A stretch of DNA of 64,000 nt from MWBV01 sp964418095 (GTDB lineage: Archaea; Nanobdellota; Nanobdellia; Pacearchaeales; GW2011-AR1). Below the pieces are notes generated by a model. That model worked only from the letters and a program-made list of their open reading frames with translations, made no database searches and had not been told where the DNA came from. Within the stretch, counting starts at the first letter, position 1, and every line of letters starts with the position of its first letter. Shown here in pieces: positions 25,648 to 34,744 of this stretch. The DNA lies in contig CAYQKM010000002.1 in the NCBI GenBank assembly GCA_964418095.1, positions 60,819 through 124,818 of the forward strand. The letters run 5' to 3'. The position numbers were made by a program, and so were the translations under genes.

Positions 25648-26301
25648 CTAATCAACTATTCCCATTATTTTAAAGAAGAACTCATCTGTTAATTCAACTA
25701 ATCTATCTTTTGGACCCTCAATAAAAACACAATTTTCTACTTGATATATTCTGCCTGTTTTCTCTGCACTCTCTTTTTCCCTCACAATTATAAAATTATT
25801 AGAGCAATCCCTTACAGGCCAATTTTCAGGACACCCCTTTTCTTCAATGCAAGCACCCTGAGCTCTTAATACAATATTACCAAGATTTCTAGATATCTCA
25901 ACAAAAGCTCCATCATCTTCATAACTCAAATAAACAACTTTACCAACATACTCATTAAGATAACTCAACTCTGCACTCTCATTATCCACACCATCAACAC
26001 CACTACTAACTCCAGTCCCACTCTTTCCAAACTTAATGTTTTCTCTATCAATTTCTTCAGGATTATAACTAAAAGCAAAATTATACTCTCCAAGATTTAA
26101 ATACCAAAACCCATTTTTATTTAAAAACAAATATCCCTTATAATTTACTTTCCCATCAATTCCCCTTTCATCTTCTTTTGTATTAAAAATAAAATACCCA
26201 AACATACTTCCAAACATAATAAAAATCAAAATACCCCCAATTATAATCTGGTTTCTCTTTGCCTTTTTCTCCTGTTCTCTTTTAGTTATTATTTTTCTCA
26301 T
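25648..26301 (-). CDS. Membrane-anchored hypothetical protein, 217 aa
   Basis: Orphan paralogue of the 264-aa protein downstream. A basic cytoplasmic start (MRKIITKREQEKKAKRNQ), one membrane helix (19-39, IIIGGILIFIMFGSMFGYFIF) and an extracellular domain. Shared features with its paralogue are the aromatic YLFLNKNGFWYLNLG opening, NPEEIDREN (compare NDPKELEKK), a cysteine-flanked CPENWPVRDC (compare CDGDW) and a final C...ERF/DRLVELTDEF helix. Function unknown. Confidence 0.8.
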   Translation of the reverse strand: MRKIITKREQEKKAKRNQIIIGGILIFIMFGSMFGYFIFNTKEDERGIDGKVNYKGYLFLNKNGFWYLNLGEYNFAFSYNPEEIDRENIKFGKSGTGVSSGVDGVDNESAELSYLNEYVGKVVYLSYEDDGAFVEISRNLGNIVLRAQGACIEEKGCPENWPVRDCSNNFIIVREKESAEKTGRIYQVENCVFIEGPKDRLVELTDEFFFKIMGIVD

Positions 26302-26338
26302 TTAATATAACAGCAAATTGGGTTTTTTAAATTTATTC

Positions 26339-26465
26339 ACATAAAAACATCCAATTAAACAAAAAACCCAATTAACCAACATAAAACACTCAATTAAACA
26401 AAAAACCCAGTTAACCAACATAAAACACTCAATTAAACAAAAAACCCAATTAACCAACATAACAC
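26339..26465. repeat. 39-bp tandem repeat (minisatellite), about 3 copies
   Basis: Near-identical 39-bp copies start at 26352, 26391 and 26430, beginning CAATTAAACAAAAAACCCA and ending ACATAAAACACT, with a partial copy before 26352. Only a single A/G change (26410) separates copies 1 and 2. The plus strand is A/C rich with essentially no G. Because 39 is a multiple of 3, an open frame on the minus strand repeats 13 residues, which I treat as a by-product. Confidence 0.88.
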
Positions 26466-26608
26466 CATCACAAACCACCAAACCAAAATTAACCAACCAC
26501 TAACAAAATAACATAATATAACAAAAAAATAAAAAACTTACAGTTACACCATAAGATTAAAAAAAAAGAAAAAAAAGAAAAAAATAAAAATTGTTTTCTA
26601 AGCTAGAT

Positions 26609-28957
26609 TTACTCAATCACAACAGCAGTTTCAGTTGATGTTGTTCCTTTGTATGACTTGCTTGTATCAACAGCTTTGTTTCTTAGGTAAGTAGATGCTT
26701 TAACAGTATCTTCTGCCTCATAACCTGCAACTAATAGTGCAAGTTTAGTTGTTATAGGTGAATTTGAATAGCCCTTAATTAAGAACTGTCCAGTTCCAAC
26801 ACCTGTTGCTTCAGTCCAAGCAGCACCACATTTAGCACCACCAATTAAAGCAGCAGCAGCTGAATTAATACAACTTCCACCAACAACAATAAGGTTCTTT
26901 GTAGCAACACTTCCTACTTCTTTATCCTTAACAAGAAGAACATCTCCAAGATTTGTTTCACCACTTGAAACAGTAGCATCACCGCCAACAACCATTACTT
27001 TTGCAATAACTTCTTGACCATAATACTCTATCTCAAATACATTATCATCTGGATTAGTATCGTGTGTAACCTTTGTAGCTAATTCTGAAGGATTATACCC
27101 AATATTAACTTTCTTAGATTTTTCTACAGTGTCAACATTAGTAGCACTAACATGAAGCTTGTAATCATTAACACTACCTCTTCTTGTAATTGTAGCAGTG
27201 AAACTATCTCCTTTATTAACATCACCGTCTTTGTTCTGTTCAGTGAATGTTAAGCTCACTCCAGGAGTTTCTATACCAGTCAAGACAGTAGGCAATGTAA
27301 CAACCATTCCTGTTTCAGAAACAGCTTTATCATATGCTAAAGTCCCACTTCCACTTTTACTGAAAACAAGATAAGCATATCCATCATCAGCACTTACAGC
27401 AGCAAGAGTAACCTCAACATCTCCGATTTCTTTATCATACCTTTTCTCATCTAATGTGAAGTCATTATTACCAATTAAGTCCTCAAATTCTACACTAAAC
27501 TTATTATCATCATCAAGAGAAATACTCCTAATTTCATAGTAAAGTGTTTGAACATCACTTAACTCATCAGTAATGTAAGTTACTAAGAATCTGTTATCCT
27601 CTGTAACTTCAATACCTGTTGTTATTGCAGTACCAGGAGTTCCACTAGCAGCAACCTGATTTATAGCAGTATTATTACCCAAAACATATCCTTCTGTAAA
27701 TTTACCAGTTGCATAGTTTGCTCCTGATGCGTCTATTGCTAATAGTAAAGGATTGTCTTCTTCACCTAAAATTGCTGTTCCAGCATCTTTTACATACATT
27801 AATGGAAGCTCATAATTCTCCATAACTAATGTTAATGTTTCACCAGCTTCAACTTCTATCTTTTCAGATGTAGAAGGGAAATCAAGTCCATTAAACACTA
27901 ATCTTATTGAGTCAAATGGCGCAGGCATTACAAGTGCATTTTCTTTTGCTAAGAAACTCTTTTTATCTGCTTTCCAACTAAGTGTTAATGACTTTAAGTT
28001 ATTATTAGTGTCTGATGTCCAACTAGCTTCTAAGCCCTTTATAGCTTTATCATTTAGCTTAACTTCTCCAACAGCCTTAGTAAGTTTAATCTCTCCCTTT
28101 CCAATTGAGAAATCAACTTTACTAATTCCAGAATCTTTTGAAGCATACATTACCTCATTTACAATAATATATGAACCATCACTAAGTTTAGCAGATTCTC
28201 CAGCTTTAAGAGATTTAGTTGTAGTTCCATCAACATTAAACTTAACAACATCCTTATCAATATATGTTATTGATACTGATTTTCCACTAACCACTTTAGT
28301 TTCACTTTCACTAATAATATCTTTTTGAGCTGAATCAAAAAGAACTATTCCTGCATCACTAGCACTCTTAACATAAAACTCTTTATCCATTATAGGCATA
28401 TTAGTTTTGTTCATATCAGTAACTTCAACTTCTTCATCAAATGTAATTGTATATTCTAATACATCATTACCTTTTGCATATTGGAATCCAAATGTTGGCT
28501 CTTTATTATTATAGTCCTTATCAGCAAAAAGTTCAAGTGTTTTTGACTTTAGAGTTATTTCTTGACTATAGTCAACATCAATATCTCCATCATCATAAGT
28601 TCCATCAGCTAAAAAGTTAGGTAATCTTACATCATTCAATTTAGGATAAAAGAAATTTATACTATCACCTAAATTAAATTTGTCATTTGTTTTTTCCAAT
28701 ACAAATGATTCACCCCCCTCAACTGTTACAGGTCCTTTACCACTCAAATATCCTGCTAATGAAGTCTGGATATTTCCAGCTTCAATAAAGTCCAAGTTTG
28801 AAACACCACTGCCAGTACCATAAACTATAGCTGCATTAGCTGTTCCTCCTGACACAAATGGTGCAGGATAGTTTGCAGCAGCAGCTACACCCATAGTCAT
28901 ACCAGTCATTAAAGCACTAACTGCGATTGCAGATATTTTTCTAAAATTAAATTTCAT
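26609..28957 (-). CDS. S-layer protein
   Basis: Main surface-layer protein, 782 aa. The signal peptide is residues 1-27 (AIAVSALMTGMTMGVAAAA), with cleavage before NYPAPFV. The N-terminal part (GGTANAAIVYGTGSGVSNLD) matches the archaeal S_layer_N pattern, and the C-terminal region (LIVVGGSCINSAAAALIGG, KLALLVAGYEAEDTVKASTYL) matches S_layer_C. The mature protein is acidic, Thr/Ser/Val rich, with only two cysteines (both near the C-terminus). No C-terminal membrane helix is visible. It has an unusually strong AAAGGAGGTTA Shine-Dalgarno and a long structured leader, as expected for a very highly expressed gene. Confidence 0.93.
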   Translation of the reverse strand: MKFNFRKISAIAVSALMTGMTMGVAAAANYPAPFVSGGTANAAIVYGTGSGVSNLDFIEAGNIQTSLAGYLSGKGPVTVEGGESFVLEKTNDKFNLGDSINFFYPKLNDVRLPNFLADGTYDDGDIDVDYSQEITLKSKTLELFADKDYNNKEPTFGFQYAKGNDVLEYTITFDEEVEVTDMNKTNMPIMDKEFYVKSASDAGIVLFDSAQKDIISESETKVVSGKSVSITYIDKDVVKFNVDGTTTKSLKAGESAKLSDGSYIIVNEVMYASKDSGISKVDFSIGKGEIKLTKAVGEVKLNDKAIKGLEASWTSDTNNNLKSLTLSWKADKKSFLAKENALVMPAPFDSIRLVFNGLDFPSTSEKIEVEAGETLTLVMENYELPLMYVKDAGTAILGEEDNPLLLAIDASGANYATGKFTEGYVLGNNTAINQVAASGTPGTAITTGIEVTEDNRFLVTYITDELSDVQTLYYEIRSISLDDDNKFSVEFEDLIGNNDFTLDEKRYDKEIGDVEVTLAAVSADDGYAYLVFSKSGSGTLAYDKAVSETGMVVTLPTVLTGIETPGVSLTFTEQNKDGDVNKGDSFTATITRRGSVNDYKLHVSATNVDTVEKSKKVNIGYNPSELATKVTHDTNPDDNVFEIEYYGQEVIAKVMVVGGDATVSSGETNLGDVLLVKDKEVGSVATKNLIVVGGSCINSAAAALIGGAKCGAAWTEATGVGTGQFLIKGYSNSPITTKLALLVAGYEAEDTVKASTYLRNKAVDTSKSYKGTTSTETAVVIE

Positions 28958-29110
28958 TATTTTATAACCTCCTTTCAGCTATATGTAATATGTTGTCTAT
29001 GACAACCTTTTACTTCAATCTCGCAGAATAGGGAAACCGCTCAATTGAAATCTTTAAGGTCTGCCCTGTTACCAAGGCGTCTCTCCCTATATTTGCACCT
29101 TTAAGGTGTA
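28958..29110 (-). promoter_or_regulatory. Structured 5' leader of the S-layer mRNA
   Basis: Read on the minus strand, the leader contains a palindromic CACCTTAAAGGTG hairpin (29108-29096). A 9-bp stem ATAGGGAGA (29090-29082) pairs with TTTCCCTAT (29036-29028) with one G-U. It encloses hairpin GCCTT-GGTAAC-AGGGC (29078-29063). A second hairpin TTGTC-ATA-GACAA (29005-28993) follows, then Shine-Dalgarno AAAGGAGGTTA (28975-28965). It is markedly more GC-rich than the surrounding DNA. No riboswitch consensus known to me fits. Confidence 0.6.
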
Positions 29111-29132
29111 ATATACCAAAATTCATTTTCCT

Positions 29133-29206
29133 TTAAAAAGCTTGCCCTCCCAGCACACAAAACACTTAACACTATCTTGAAATTCAAAGGTTTTGTTTAT
29201 AAAGGT
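29133..29206 (-). promoter_or_regulatory. Candidate S-layer promoters (two TATA-like boxes)
   Basis: On the minus strand CCTTTATAAAC (29206-29196) and GCTTTTTAAAGG (about 29144-29133) are both good TATA-like elements. They would give 5' leaders of about 215 or 150 bases. The second would start transcription just before the first leader hairpin. Confidence 0.45.
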
Positions 29207-29398
29207 TATGGTGTCACTAACATATTAATACACATTTTACACCCCCTAAACACCCCCTCTTAAACCCCAAAAAACAAACATTTATTAACATATGGTATTT
29301 AATTATAATATATGTTCAACTTTAACATATATACAAAAAAAACTAATTAAAAAAACATATATTATCTAAAACACCGACGACAAAAAAAATAATTTAAA
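29207..29398. other. G-poor intergenic DNA between S-layer promoter and HTH gene
   Basis: I see no gene or RNA here. The plus strand is A/C/T rich with very few G (cacccccttaaacccc-type runs), continuing the skew of the surrounding region. TATA-like tttaattataatatatg (about 29288-29304) may serve the HTH gene to the right. Confidence 0.5.
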
Positions 29399-29752
29399 AT
29401 GGCAAAATCAAAAGTAAGAGAAATAACAATAAAACAAAGCAAAAGTGCCTTCTCAATACTTCTCCCCACAAAATCCTCCTCACCTTCTTATAATTTCTCA
29501 GGAATCTCAGCTTTAAGACAGCTTTTAAGCAATGAAAAAGCCAAAATCCTAGACACAATAAAAACCCAAAAACCAAAGTCAATCTATGAATTATCTAAGA
29601 AACTTAATAGAGGTTTTAAGTCAGTAAATGATGATATTAAGCTCCTTCAAAGATTCGGTTTTATTGATTTACTCCCAGAAAAAACCAAAAACAGAACCCG
29701 CCTAAAACCAGTACTCTTAATAGATAAAATAACAATAAACATAGTAATTTAG
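29399..29752 (+). CDS. HTH-type transcriptional regulator-like protein, 117 aa
   Basis: A 117-aa protein with a winged-helix core at about residues 40-95: NEKAKILDTIKTQKPKSIYELSKKLNRGFKSVNDDIKLLQRFGFIDL. This is the pattern of HVO_A0114/MarR-like archaeal DNA-binding proteins (helix, SIYELSKKLNR recognition pair, wing). It lies between the S-layer gene and the pilin-like operon and points away from both, so it may regulate either. Its plus-strand coding sequence is unusually G-poor, sharing the composition of the locus. Confidence 0.8.
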   Translation: MAKSKVREITIKQSKSAFSILLPTKSSSPSYNFSGISALRQLLSNEKAKILDTIKTQKPKSIYELSKKLNRGFKSVNDDIKLLQRFGFIDLLPEKTKNRTRLKPVLLIDKITINIVI

Positions 29753-29771
29753 TAACTACTTTAATAACTAC

Positions 29772-30269
29772 TTAATTATAAACATGAAATAATATCACAA
29801 TACTATCTCTTGCTCTCCCAAAATCCTGCTGAGAACCCCTATACTTATTAGTAACTATTCCACCCTTTAATTCAATCATATTTCTCATAACCTCTCCATC
29901 TGAAACATTTATCACAAAAGAATACCCTTTCACAAGATTATTAGGATCTGGTTTCCAACTCTCTTTTAACATCCCTTTAAGTGTATTATTCAAAATAACA
30001 CACCCACTAACCTCACCACAATTCTCATTATTTTTACACTTAAATATTAAGTCCTCAACACTCAAATTCCCTTTTCTATCTTCACACACACTTGTATATT
30101 GCAATGCAGCCTGTATAAATGTACTAGCCTCATAATCCTCTGTTTGAGTAACAGGCCTTTTAATATACACCATAATAAACACAATCCCAATAACAGCCAC
30201 AATAATTAAAATCAAACCAAACCCAACTATCTCTTCTTGCCCTGATTTGCCAATTCTTCTAAGTTTCAT
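29772..30269 (-). CDS. Pilin-like membrane protein, 165 aa
   Basis: The last gene of a leftward seven-gene operon. The N-terminus MKLRRIGKSGQEEIVGFGLI is a short basic leader, then GQEE and a hydrophobic helix (residues 12-33): the class III (type IV pilin-like) signal layout with possible cleavage at the Ser-Gly/Gln junction. The exterior domain has four or five cysteines (CEDRKGN, CKNNENCGEVSGC). Its start overlaps the stop of the previous gene. A minor pilin or adhesion subunit is inferred. Confidence 0.75.
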   Translation of the reverse strand: MKLRRIGKSGQEEIVGFGLILIIVAVIGIVFIMVYIKRPVTQTEDYEASTFIQAALQYTSVCEDRKGNLSVEDLIFKCKNNENCGEVSGCVILNNTLKGMLKESWKPDPNNLVKGYSFVINVSDGEVMRNMIELKGGIVTNKYRGSQQDFGRARDSIVILFHVYN

Positions 30270-30790
30270 TTAAACCCCACAACAACAATACCCAGCTCAC
30301 ATTTAGTAACTATCTTCTCATTATACTTCTCTTTTCTGCATAGAGCAACAAACCCGTGCCTATCAGGACTCTCATCATTCTTAATAAGTGTAATAATATT
30401 ACAATTAGGATAATTCCCTCTATTACACTCAATCTCACCCCCAACACCACCCTCAGAATAAATCTTTCGTATTTCTAATTTATCAACATCCCAAAAATTC
30501 TTATATTTATCACTGCTCTCTTTAAGCACAAGCACCTTATCTAAATCAATACAATTCATTCTATTCTCCTCATATGCACCCCCACAACTAAGCTCAGGGG
30601 AATTAGCAATTCTTGAAGAAAGCAGCCTAGCATTCTGCTCTTTAAGAATCTCTGCTTCTTTCTTAGTATTATTCATAAAAAAACCAACAAGAATCATTCC
30701 AACAAGTGCAAAAAATATCACAACAATAACTAACATAAATGACATCTGCTGTATTTTCATCTGCCCTCTCTTTTCAAAAAACTTTACCAT
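30266..30790 (-). CDS. Pilin-like membrane protein, 174 aa
   Basis: The N-terminus FFEKRGQMKIQQMSFMLVIV is a class III signal-like basic leader followed by a hydrophobic helix (about 15-38). A coiled segment (KKEAEILKEQNARLLSSRI) follows, then a cysteine-bearing exterior domain (CGGAYEENRMNCIDLDK, ECNRGNYPNC). It overlaps both neighbours by a few bases, which indicates translational coupling. Likely a pseudopilin-type component of the same surface structure. Confidence 0.75.
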   Translation of the reverse strand: MVKFFEKRGQMKIQQMSFMLVIVVIFFALVGMILVGFFMNNTKKEAEILKEQNARLLSSRIANSPELSCGGAYEENRMNCIDLDKVLVLKESSDKYKNFWDVDKLEIRKIYSEGGVGGEIECNRGNYPNCNIITLIKNDESPDRHGFVALCRKEKYNEKIVTKCELGIVVVGFK

Positions 30791-31749
30791 AATCTACACC
30801 TCGAATACTCATTAGAATGCCTAACACTCTCAGCAGCTTCCATAATCTCTCTTAAATCTATACTCTCCTTATACCCTCTTAAAAGATTTATCATTCCATT
30901 TAATTCACTCTCCATTCCAGATTCACACCCAACCTCATTATAAATAAATCTAGATTTAGCATAATACAACCCATAAAGCTGCTCAGTCCTATTCATTAAT
31001 CTCTTAACCTGACACTCATATATTCTCTTTTCAGAGAATATTGCAGCATACATAAGGGCATCACCCTCATAATACACTCTTGAAGAAGGCTTTTGAACAA
31101 ACTTCCTCCCATATGCAGTTGAAACAAACACATCACAATCATCTAAATCAAAACACACACTCACACTCTTAGAAGGACAATTAGATTTACTTCTCTCAAT
31201 AAAAAAATTCTCATTCTCAGAACGAGTCTCCCCAATTAAATAATTTAATTCATTTACAACATCCCTAGGAGCATTCACAAAACAATATTTATCTTCACTT
31301 GAAGTTAAATAAATTAAATCAGAAACCTTAAATGGCATTTCAAATGGTTTTGAAAAAACATAAAACAATCTCCCCTGACTAACTTCTTTTGCAAAAATAT
31401 ACCTATTCTCCATAATAACCTCAACCTGCTCCTTCTCTTCCCAATCATTCATCATCTTTTGAGCAGTTCTTATTCTCTGCTCACCAAATAAACTAAAATT
31501 AGAGCAATCACTATAAATTCTAGCTTCACCTCCACTATCAATTAAAACACGAGTAGCACTCTCAACACTTGATTCAAGAGGTCCAGTTAAAACCTTAAGC
31601 CCCATTGCACCCTGAGCACCTGCCTGAAACTTAGATATTCCAACAAATTTTGTCACACCATATATTGCTAAAAAAAGAATAAATACTCCTGCAATTATTG
31701 CAAAAATCCAAGGAAACGAAATCTGAATATATGCCTTTTTATTTTTCAT
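30784..31749 (-). CDS. Pilin-like membrane protein, ~321 aa
   Basis: I take ATG 31749 (MKNKKAYIQISFPWIFAI) rather than the upstream TTG. A short basic leader precedes a hydrophobic helix (about 10-34, IFAIIAGVFILFLAIYGVTKF), again class III-like. The exterior domain of about 285 residues has cysteines in CPSKSVSVCFDLDDCDVF, with the C-terminus rich in helix-forming residues (LRGYKESIDLREIMEAAES). Stop overlaps the next gene's start. Role inferred from operon context only. Confidence 0.75.
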   Translation of the reverse strand: MKNKKAYIQISFPWIFAIIAGVFILFLAIYGVTKFVGISKFQAGAQGAMGLKVLTGPLESSVESATRVLIDSGGEARIYSDCSNFSLFGEQRIRTAQKMMNDWEEKEQVEVIMENRYIFAKEVSQGRLFYVFSKPFEMPFKVSDLIYLTSSEDKYCFVNAPRDVVNELNYLIGETRSENENFFIERSKSNCPSKSVSVCFDLDDCDVFVSTAYGRKFVQKPSSRVYYEGDALMYAAIFSEKRIYECQVKRLMNRTEQLYGLYYAKSRFIYNEVGCESGMESELNGMINLLRGYKESIDLREIMEAAESVRHSNEYSRCRLW

Positions 31750-31783
31750 TTGCAATTAACTTTTTCCATTTAAAATCAAAATA

Positions 31784-32272
31784 CTATTTTGTAATTGTAA
31801 CTAATGTATCTCCACTAGATTTTTTTAGTGTAACTGCTATTTTTCCTGAATTAGCACTAACACAAAACTCTTCACCAGAACTTTCAGGATTTGAAAGTAT
31901 CTTAATAATATCTATATTCTTCAATAATGCACCATCATATTTTCTCTCAGGAACAAAATACATATTCTCATATAAATCTCCACCCTCATACACTAACCTA
32001 TCTCTAATAAAACACACTTTCTGCACATTCCTAGGAACATCATATTTAACAGGATTAGAAACAGAAACACTCATATATGCACTATTTATATCATCTTGAA
32101 GTTTTTTCTTAAATGCTTCAGCCTGAATATTACTCTGAGTATCTAAAAACTTAATTATTCCAAAAATCGCAAATGAAATAAAAACAACAATAAGTATAAT
32201 AGAAAAAATAACCCCAAATCCAATTTCCATTTGAGCTCTTTTACCCTTATTACACCCACTTTTAATACTCAT
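31784..32272 (-). CDS. Pilin-like membrane protein, 162 aa
   Basis: The leader MSIKSGCNKGKRAQMEIGFG gives K-R-A-Q-M-E before a hydrophobic helix (20-43, VIFSIILIVVFISFAIFGIIKF), the clearest class III prepilin-like signal in the operon. The exterior domain (about 110 residues) carries two or three cysteines. It follows the 807-aa gene by 39 bases. Confidence 0.75.
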   Translation of the reverse strand: MSIKSGCNKGKRAQMEIGFGVIFSIILIVVFISFAIFGIIKFLDTQSNIQAEAFKKKLQDDINSAYMSVSVSNPVKYDVPRNVQKVCFIRDRLVYEGGDLYENMYFVPERKYDGALLKNIDIIKILSNPESSGEEFCVSANSGKIAVTLKKSSGDTLVTITK

Positions 32273-32311
32273 AATAAATTAAGTTAAATACCTTTTATAA
32301 ATATTCACAAA

Positions 32312-34735
32312 TTAAAGATAATTCACTTCAAATGGTCTTAAAATTATACTGCACACTCCATCTAAAGGAGCATTTTCAAATTCATCAGCACACTTTATAT
32401 ACAAATCATTAGAAGAATCCCACGAAGTATAATGCTCTAATCCATTAGTTGTTCTTATTGGTGTGCCCTCTTCAAACTTATAAACACACGATGTTGTTGA
32501 ATATACACAATGCGCAGCTTCATCTGTAATTATCTTAAGAGAATCTGAAGAACTCTCTTTAAATGCTCTCACAATAGCAGGAGCAATATTATCTAATTCT
32601 ATTGTGAAATTAACATATGTTCCAACCTCATTTCCTACAACATCACTGCATAAAATATCTACTTTGTAAAATCCAGATTCCATTGTAAACTCATCTTTAT
32701 TTGAAGTTAAATACTCAGTGCTTCCCCCATTATAAAATAAAGAATGCCCTGCTCCATTAATACCATATGTACATTTTGCTTTTCCACTCTCTGCACCACT
32801 CGCAGTAAATACATTTAAATTAATCTTCATATAAGGTTCAGGACTTCTCAATATTGTTCCATTTGGTCTTTCATTTATTCTTACAGATTGTATTAATAAT
32901 CCTCTTGTTCCAATCAACCTAACAGTATATGGGTCAGCAGTATTTCTTTGAGATTCTTTAGCTGTTCCTTTAAGCTCTGGCTGGTCCTTACATGCAACAT
33001 AATATATATTCTCTTCACCACTTCTAAACTGAGTTAAATTACCTCTGCATCCATAATTAAACCCAGAAATATAATCATCAACATTTGTAGAGCATCTTTC
33101 AAATTCATAATTCATATATTCATAATTTACTCTTCTAACATCCCATCTACACTCAACAGGCTCATCAGTATGAATCTGGAAATCTTCAATAACACTAACA
33201 CCTGCTCTAACATAATCACCTGTCTCAGGAATTGTCTTTGTTATTTTTGGAGGATATCTATCAGGTCCTTGTTGAACACAGAATCTAAAACTATAATGAT
33301 TAGTATTTGTATTACCCCAATAATCTGTACATCTAACATAAAACTCATAATTTCCTCCATTATCTAAAACATAATCAGCATAATCTAATGCATCAGTTGT
33401 TGCAGTTACTCTAGAAGATAATCTTAGTGAGTGATTTTTAACATAGCTTCCCCCTTCATCCATTAAGCCCATTGATTCAAATATCTCTTTAGGTGTTCCT
33501 TGAGGAGTTCCTACTTCCTCTGAATTATAAATAATCCTACATATTGCTTCTTCATTTGTTGTAAATGCTATTGTAACAGGACTATATGCAGGAACACATC
33601 CTGCTGCTCCACCACCCTCACCCTCATAAATTATTCTAACTGATGAAGTTCCTTCTCTATAATTATACTGCTCATTAGAGAAAACTCTCTTTCCATTAAG
33701 TTCTAATGCAGGAGTTATTATAGGTGCAGCAAGATCATTAGGATTACCAGTAATACATTTTTCATAACCCTCGTCACTCTTTTTATTTAACCAGATACAA
33801 GCTGTTCCATAAGTATGACAAATATATTCACTACATCCACTAACTTTATTTTCACCCACACCAATTGTCAATGAATTGCACCTTTCACAATTATTTTCAC
33901 CAGGAGCTAATTGCCACATAGATGTTTTATATGAAATCACTTCTTTAGAATAAATTTTATATCCTGAAAGCATATATGCTCCAAATGCAGCCAAAATAAC
34001 TACAGCTGTAACAGCTCCCCCAAATAATAATGGTCCCCCTATGACTGCAAGCCATATACTCATCCCTGTTGCTGCAGCAGCACCAGCAATCGAAGTAACT
34101 GTTAATATATCTCCTAAATTTCTTTCACCAGTACCAAGAGCTTGCATACCAAAATATATTCCTGCAACAAAAGCAGCAGCAACAGCAAAATTTACTAATG
34201 CGTGTAGAACTAGTGAATGTGGACCCATACTTAAAGCTGCACTATTAAAAGTAGCACCACTCACACCAGCTGTACCTCCAGCAACTGCCCCTCCCGTAGC
34301 TGCCCCTCCAGCAACTGCTTCCCCAGCAGCTGTACCTCCTTTTCCAAGCATTTTACCTATTTCCTGAATTATTACTTCTCCTGATTTGCCCTTAGCATAG
34401 TCTCCAAGCAATCTAATTAATTCCTCTATAATATCCCCTCCTCCCCCTCCACTATCTTCAGGAAGACACACACCCCCTTTGCATTTCATTCCATCTGTAC
34501 ATTTTAAAAGAAGAGTCCCATTAGATACACAAATTCCACTATCTGCACATCCCCAATATGCATCTTCACCCACACATGTTCCACATGGGACAAGACAATT
34601 ATCACTAGCTGCACTAACTACTTTAACTTCACTCCCTATTGCCCAAGAAAATGCAATTATTGCAACTACAAGTAAAACTATTTCTAAATAACTAATTAGT
34701 TTTACACTTTCTTTTTTGTTTCTTTTGTTTTTCAT
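32312..34735 (-). CDS. Large exported membrane protein, 807 aa
   Basis: An N-terminal signal or anchor helix (about 14-33) is followed by a cysteine-rich segment (CLVPCGTC, CADSGIC, CKGGVC; residues 47-90), then a Gly/Ala-rich stretch (136-170). Three helices (about 178-198, 212-232, 236-258) come next, then a ~545-residue outer region of Ig-like repeats with paired cysteines (CEGEC-type, DKIAPAIV/DRYPPKITKTIPETGD starts). Such repeats occur in archaeal adhesins. Family not recognised; context suggests the platform or main adhesin of the pilus-like system. Confidence 0.75.
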   Translation of the reverse strand: MKNKRNKKESVKLISYLEIVLLVVAIIAFSWAIGSEVKVVSAASDNCLVPCGTCVGEDAYWGCADSGICVSNGTLLLKCTDGMKCKGGVCLPEDSGGGGGDIIEELIRLLGDYAKGKSGEVIIQEIGKMLGKGGTAAGEAVAGGAATGGAVAGGTAGVSGATFNSAALSMGPHSLVLHALVNFAVAAAFVAGIYFGMQALGTGERNLGDILTVTSIAGAAAATGMSIWLAVIGGPLLFGGAVTAVVILAAFGAYMLSGYKIYSKEVISYKTSMWQLAPGENNCERCNSLTIGVGENKVSGCSEYICHTYGTACIWLNKKSDEGYEKCITGNPNDLAAPIITPALELNGKRVFSNEQYNYREGTSSVRIIYEGEGGGAAGCVPAYSPVTIAFTTNEEAICRIIYNSEEVGTPQGTPKEIFESMGLMDEGGSYVKNHSLRLSSRVTATTDALDYADYVLDNGGNYEFYVRCTDYWGNTNTNHYSFRFCVQQGPDRYPPKITKTIPETGDYVRAGVSVIEDFQIHTDEPVECRWDVRRVNYEYMNYEFERCSTNVDDYISGFNYGCRGNLTQFRSGEENIYYVACKDQPELKGTAKESQRNTADPYTVRLIGTRGLLIQSVRINERPNGTILRSPEPYMKINLNVFTASGAESGKAKCTYGINGAGHSLFYNGGSTEYLTSNKDEFTMESGFYKVDILCSDVVGNEVGTYVNFTIELDNIAPAIVRAFKESSSDSLKIITDEAAHCVYSTTSCVYKFEEGTPIRTTNGLEHYTSWDSSNDLYIKCADEFENAPLDGVCSIILRPFEVNYL

Positions 34736-34744
34736 TTTTATAAT

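Noticed and set aside
26339..26465. CRISPR array
   Set aside because: The repeats are directly abutting and contain no variable spacers; no cas genes are nearby.
26302..26496. 64-aa minus-strand ORF with three copies of a 13-residue repeat
   Set aside because: It is only the translation of the 39-bp minisatellite; the flanking parts carry no protein-like signal and no Shine-Dalgarno is evident.
28958..29110. Known riboswitch class in the S-layer leader
   Set aside because: None of the consensus motifs I know (fluoride, c-di-GMP, SAM, preQ1) fits; I report only the stems.
34041..34367. Pro/Ala-rich plus-strand ORF (108 aa)
   Set aside because: It is antisense to the Gly/Ala-rich segment of the 807-aa protein and its composition mirrors that segment.
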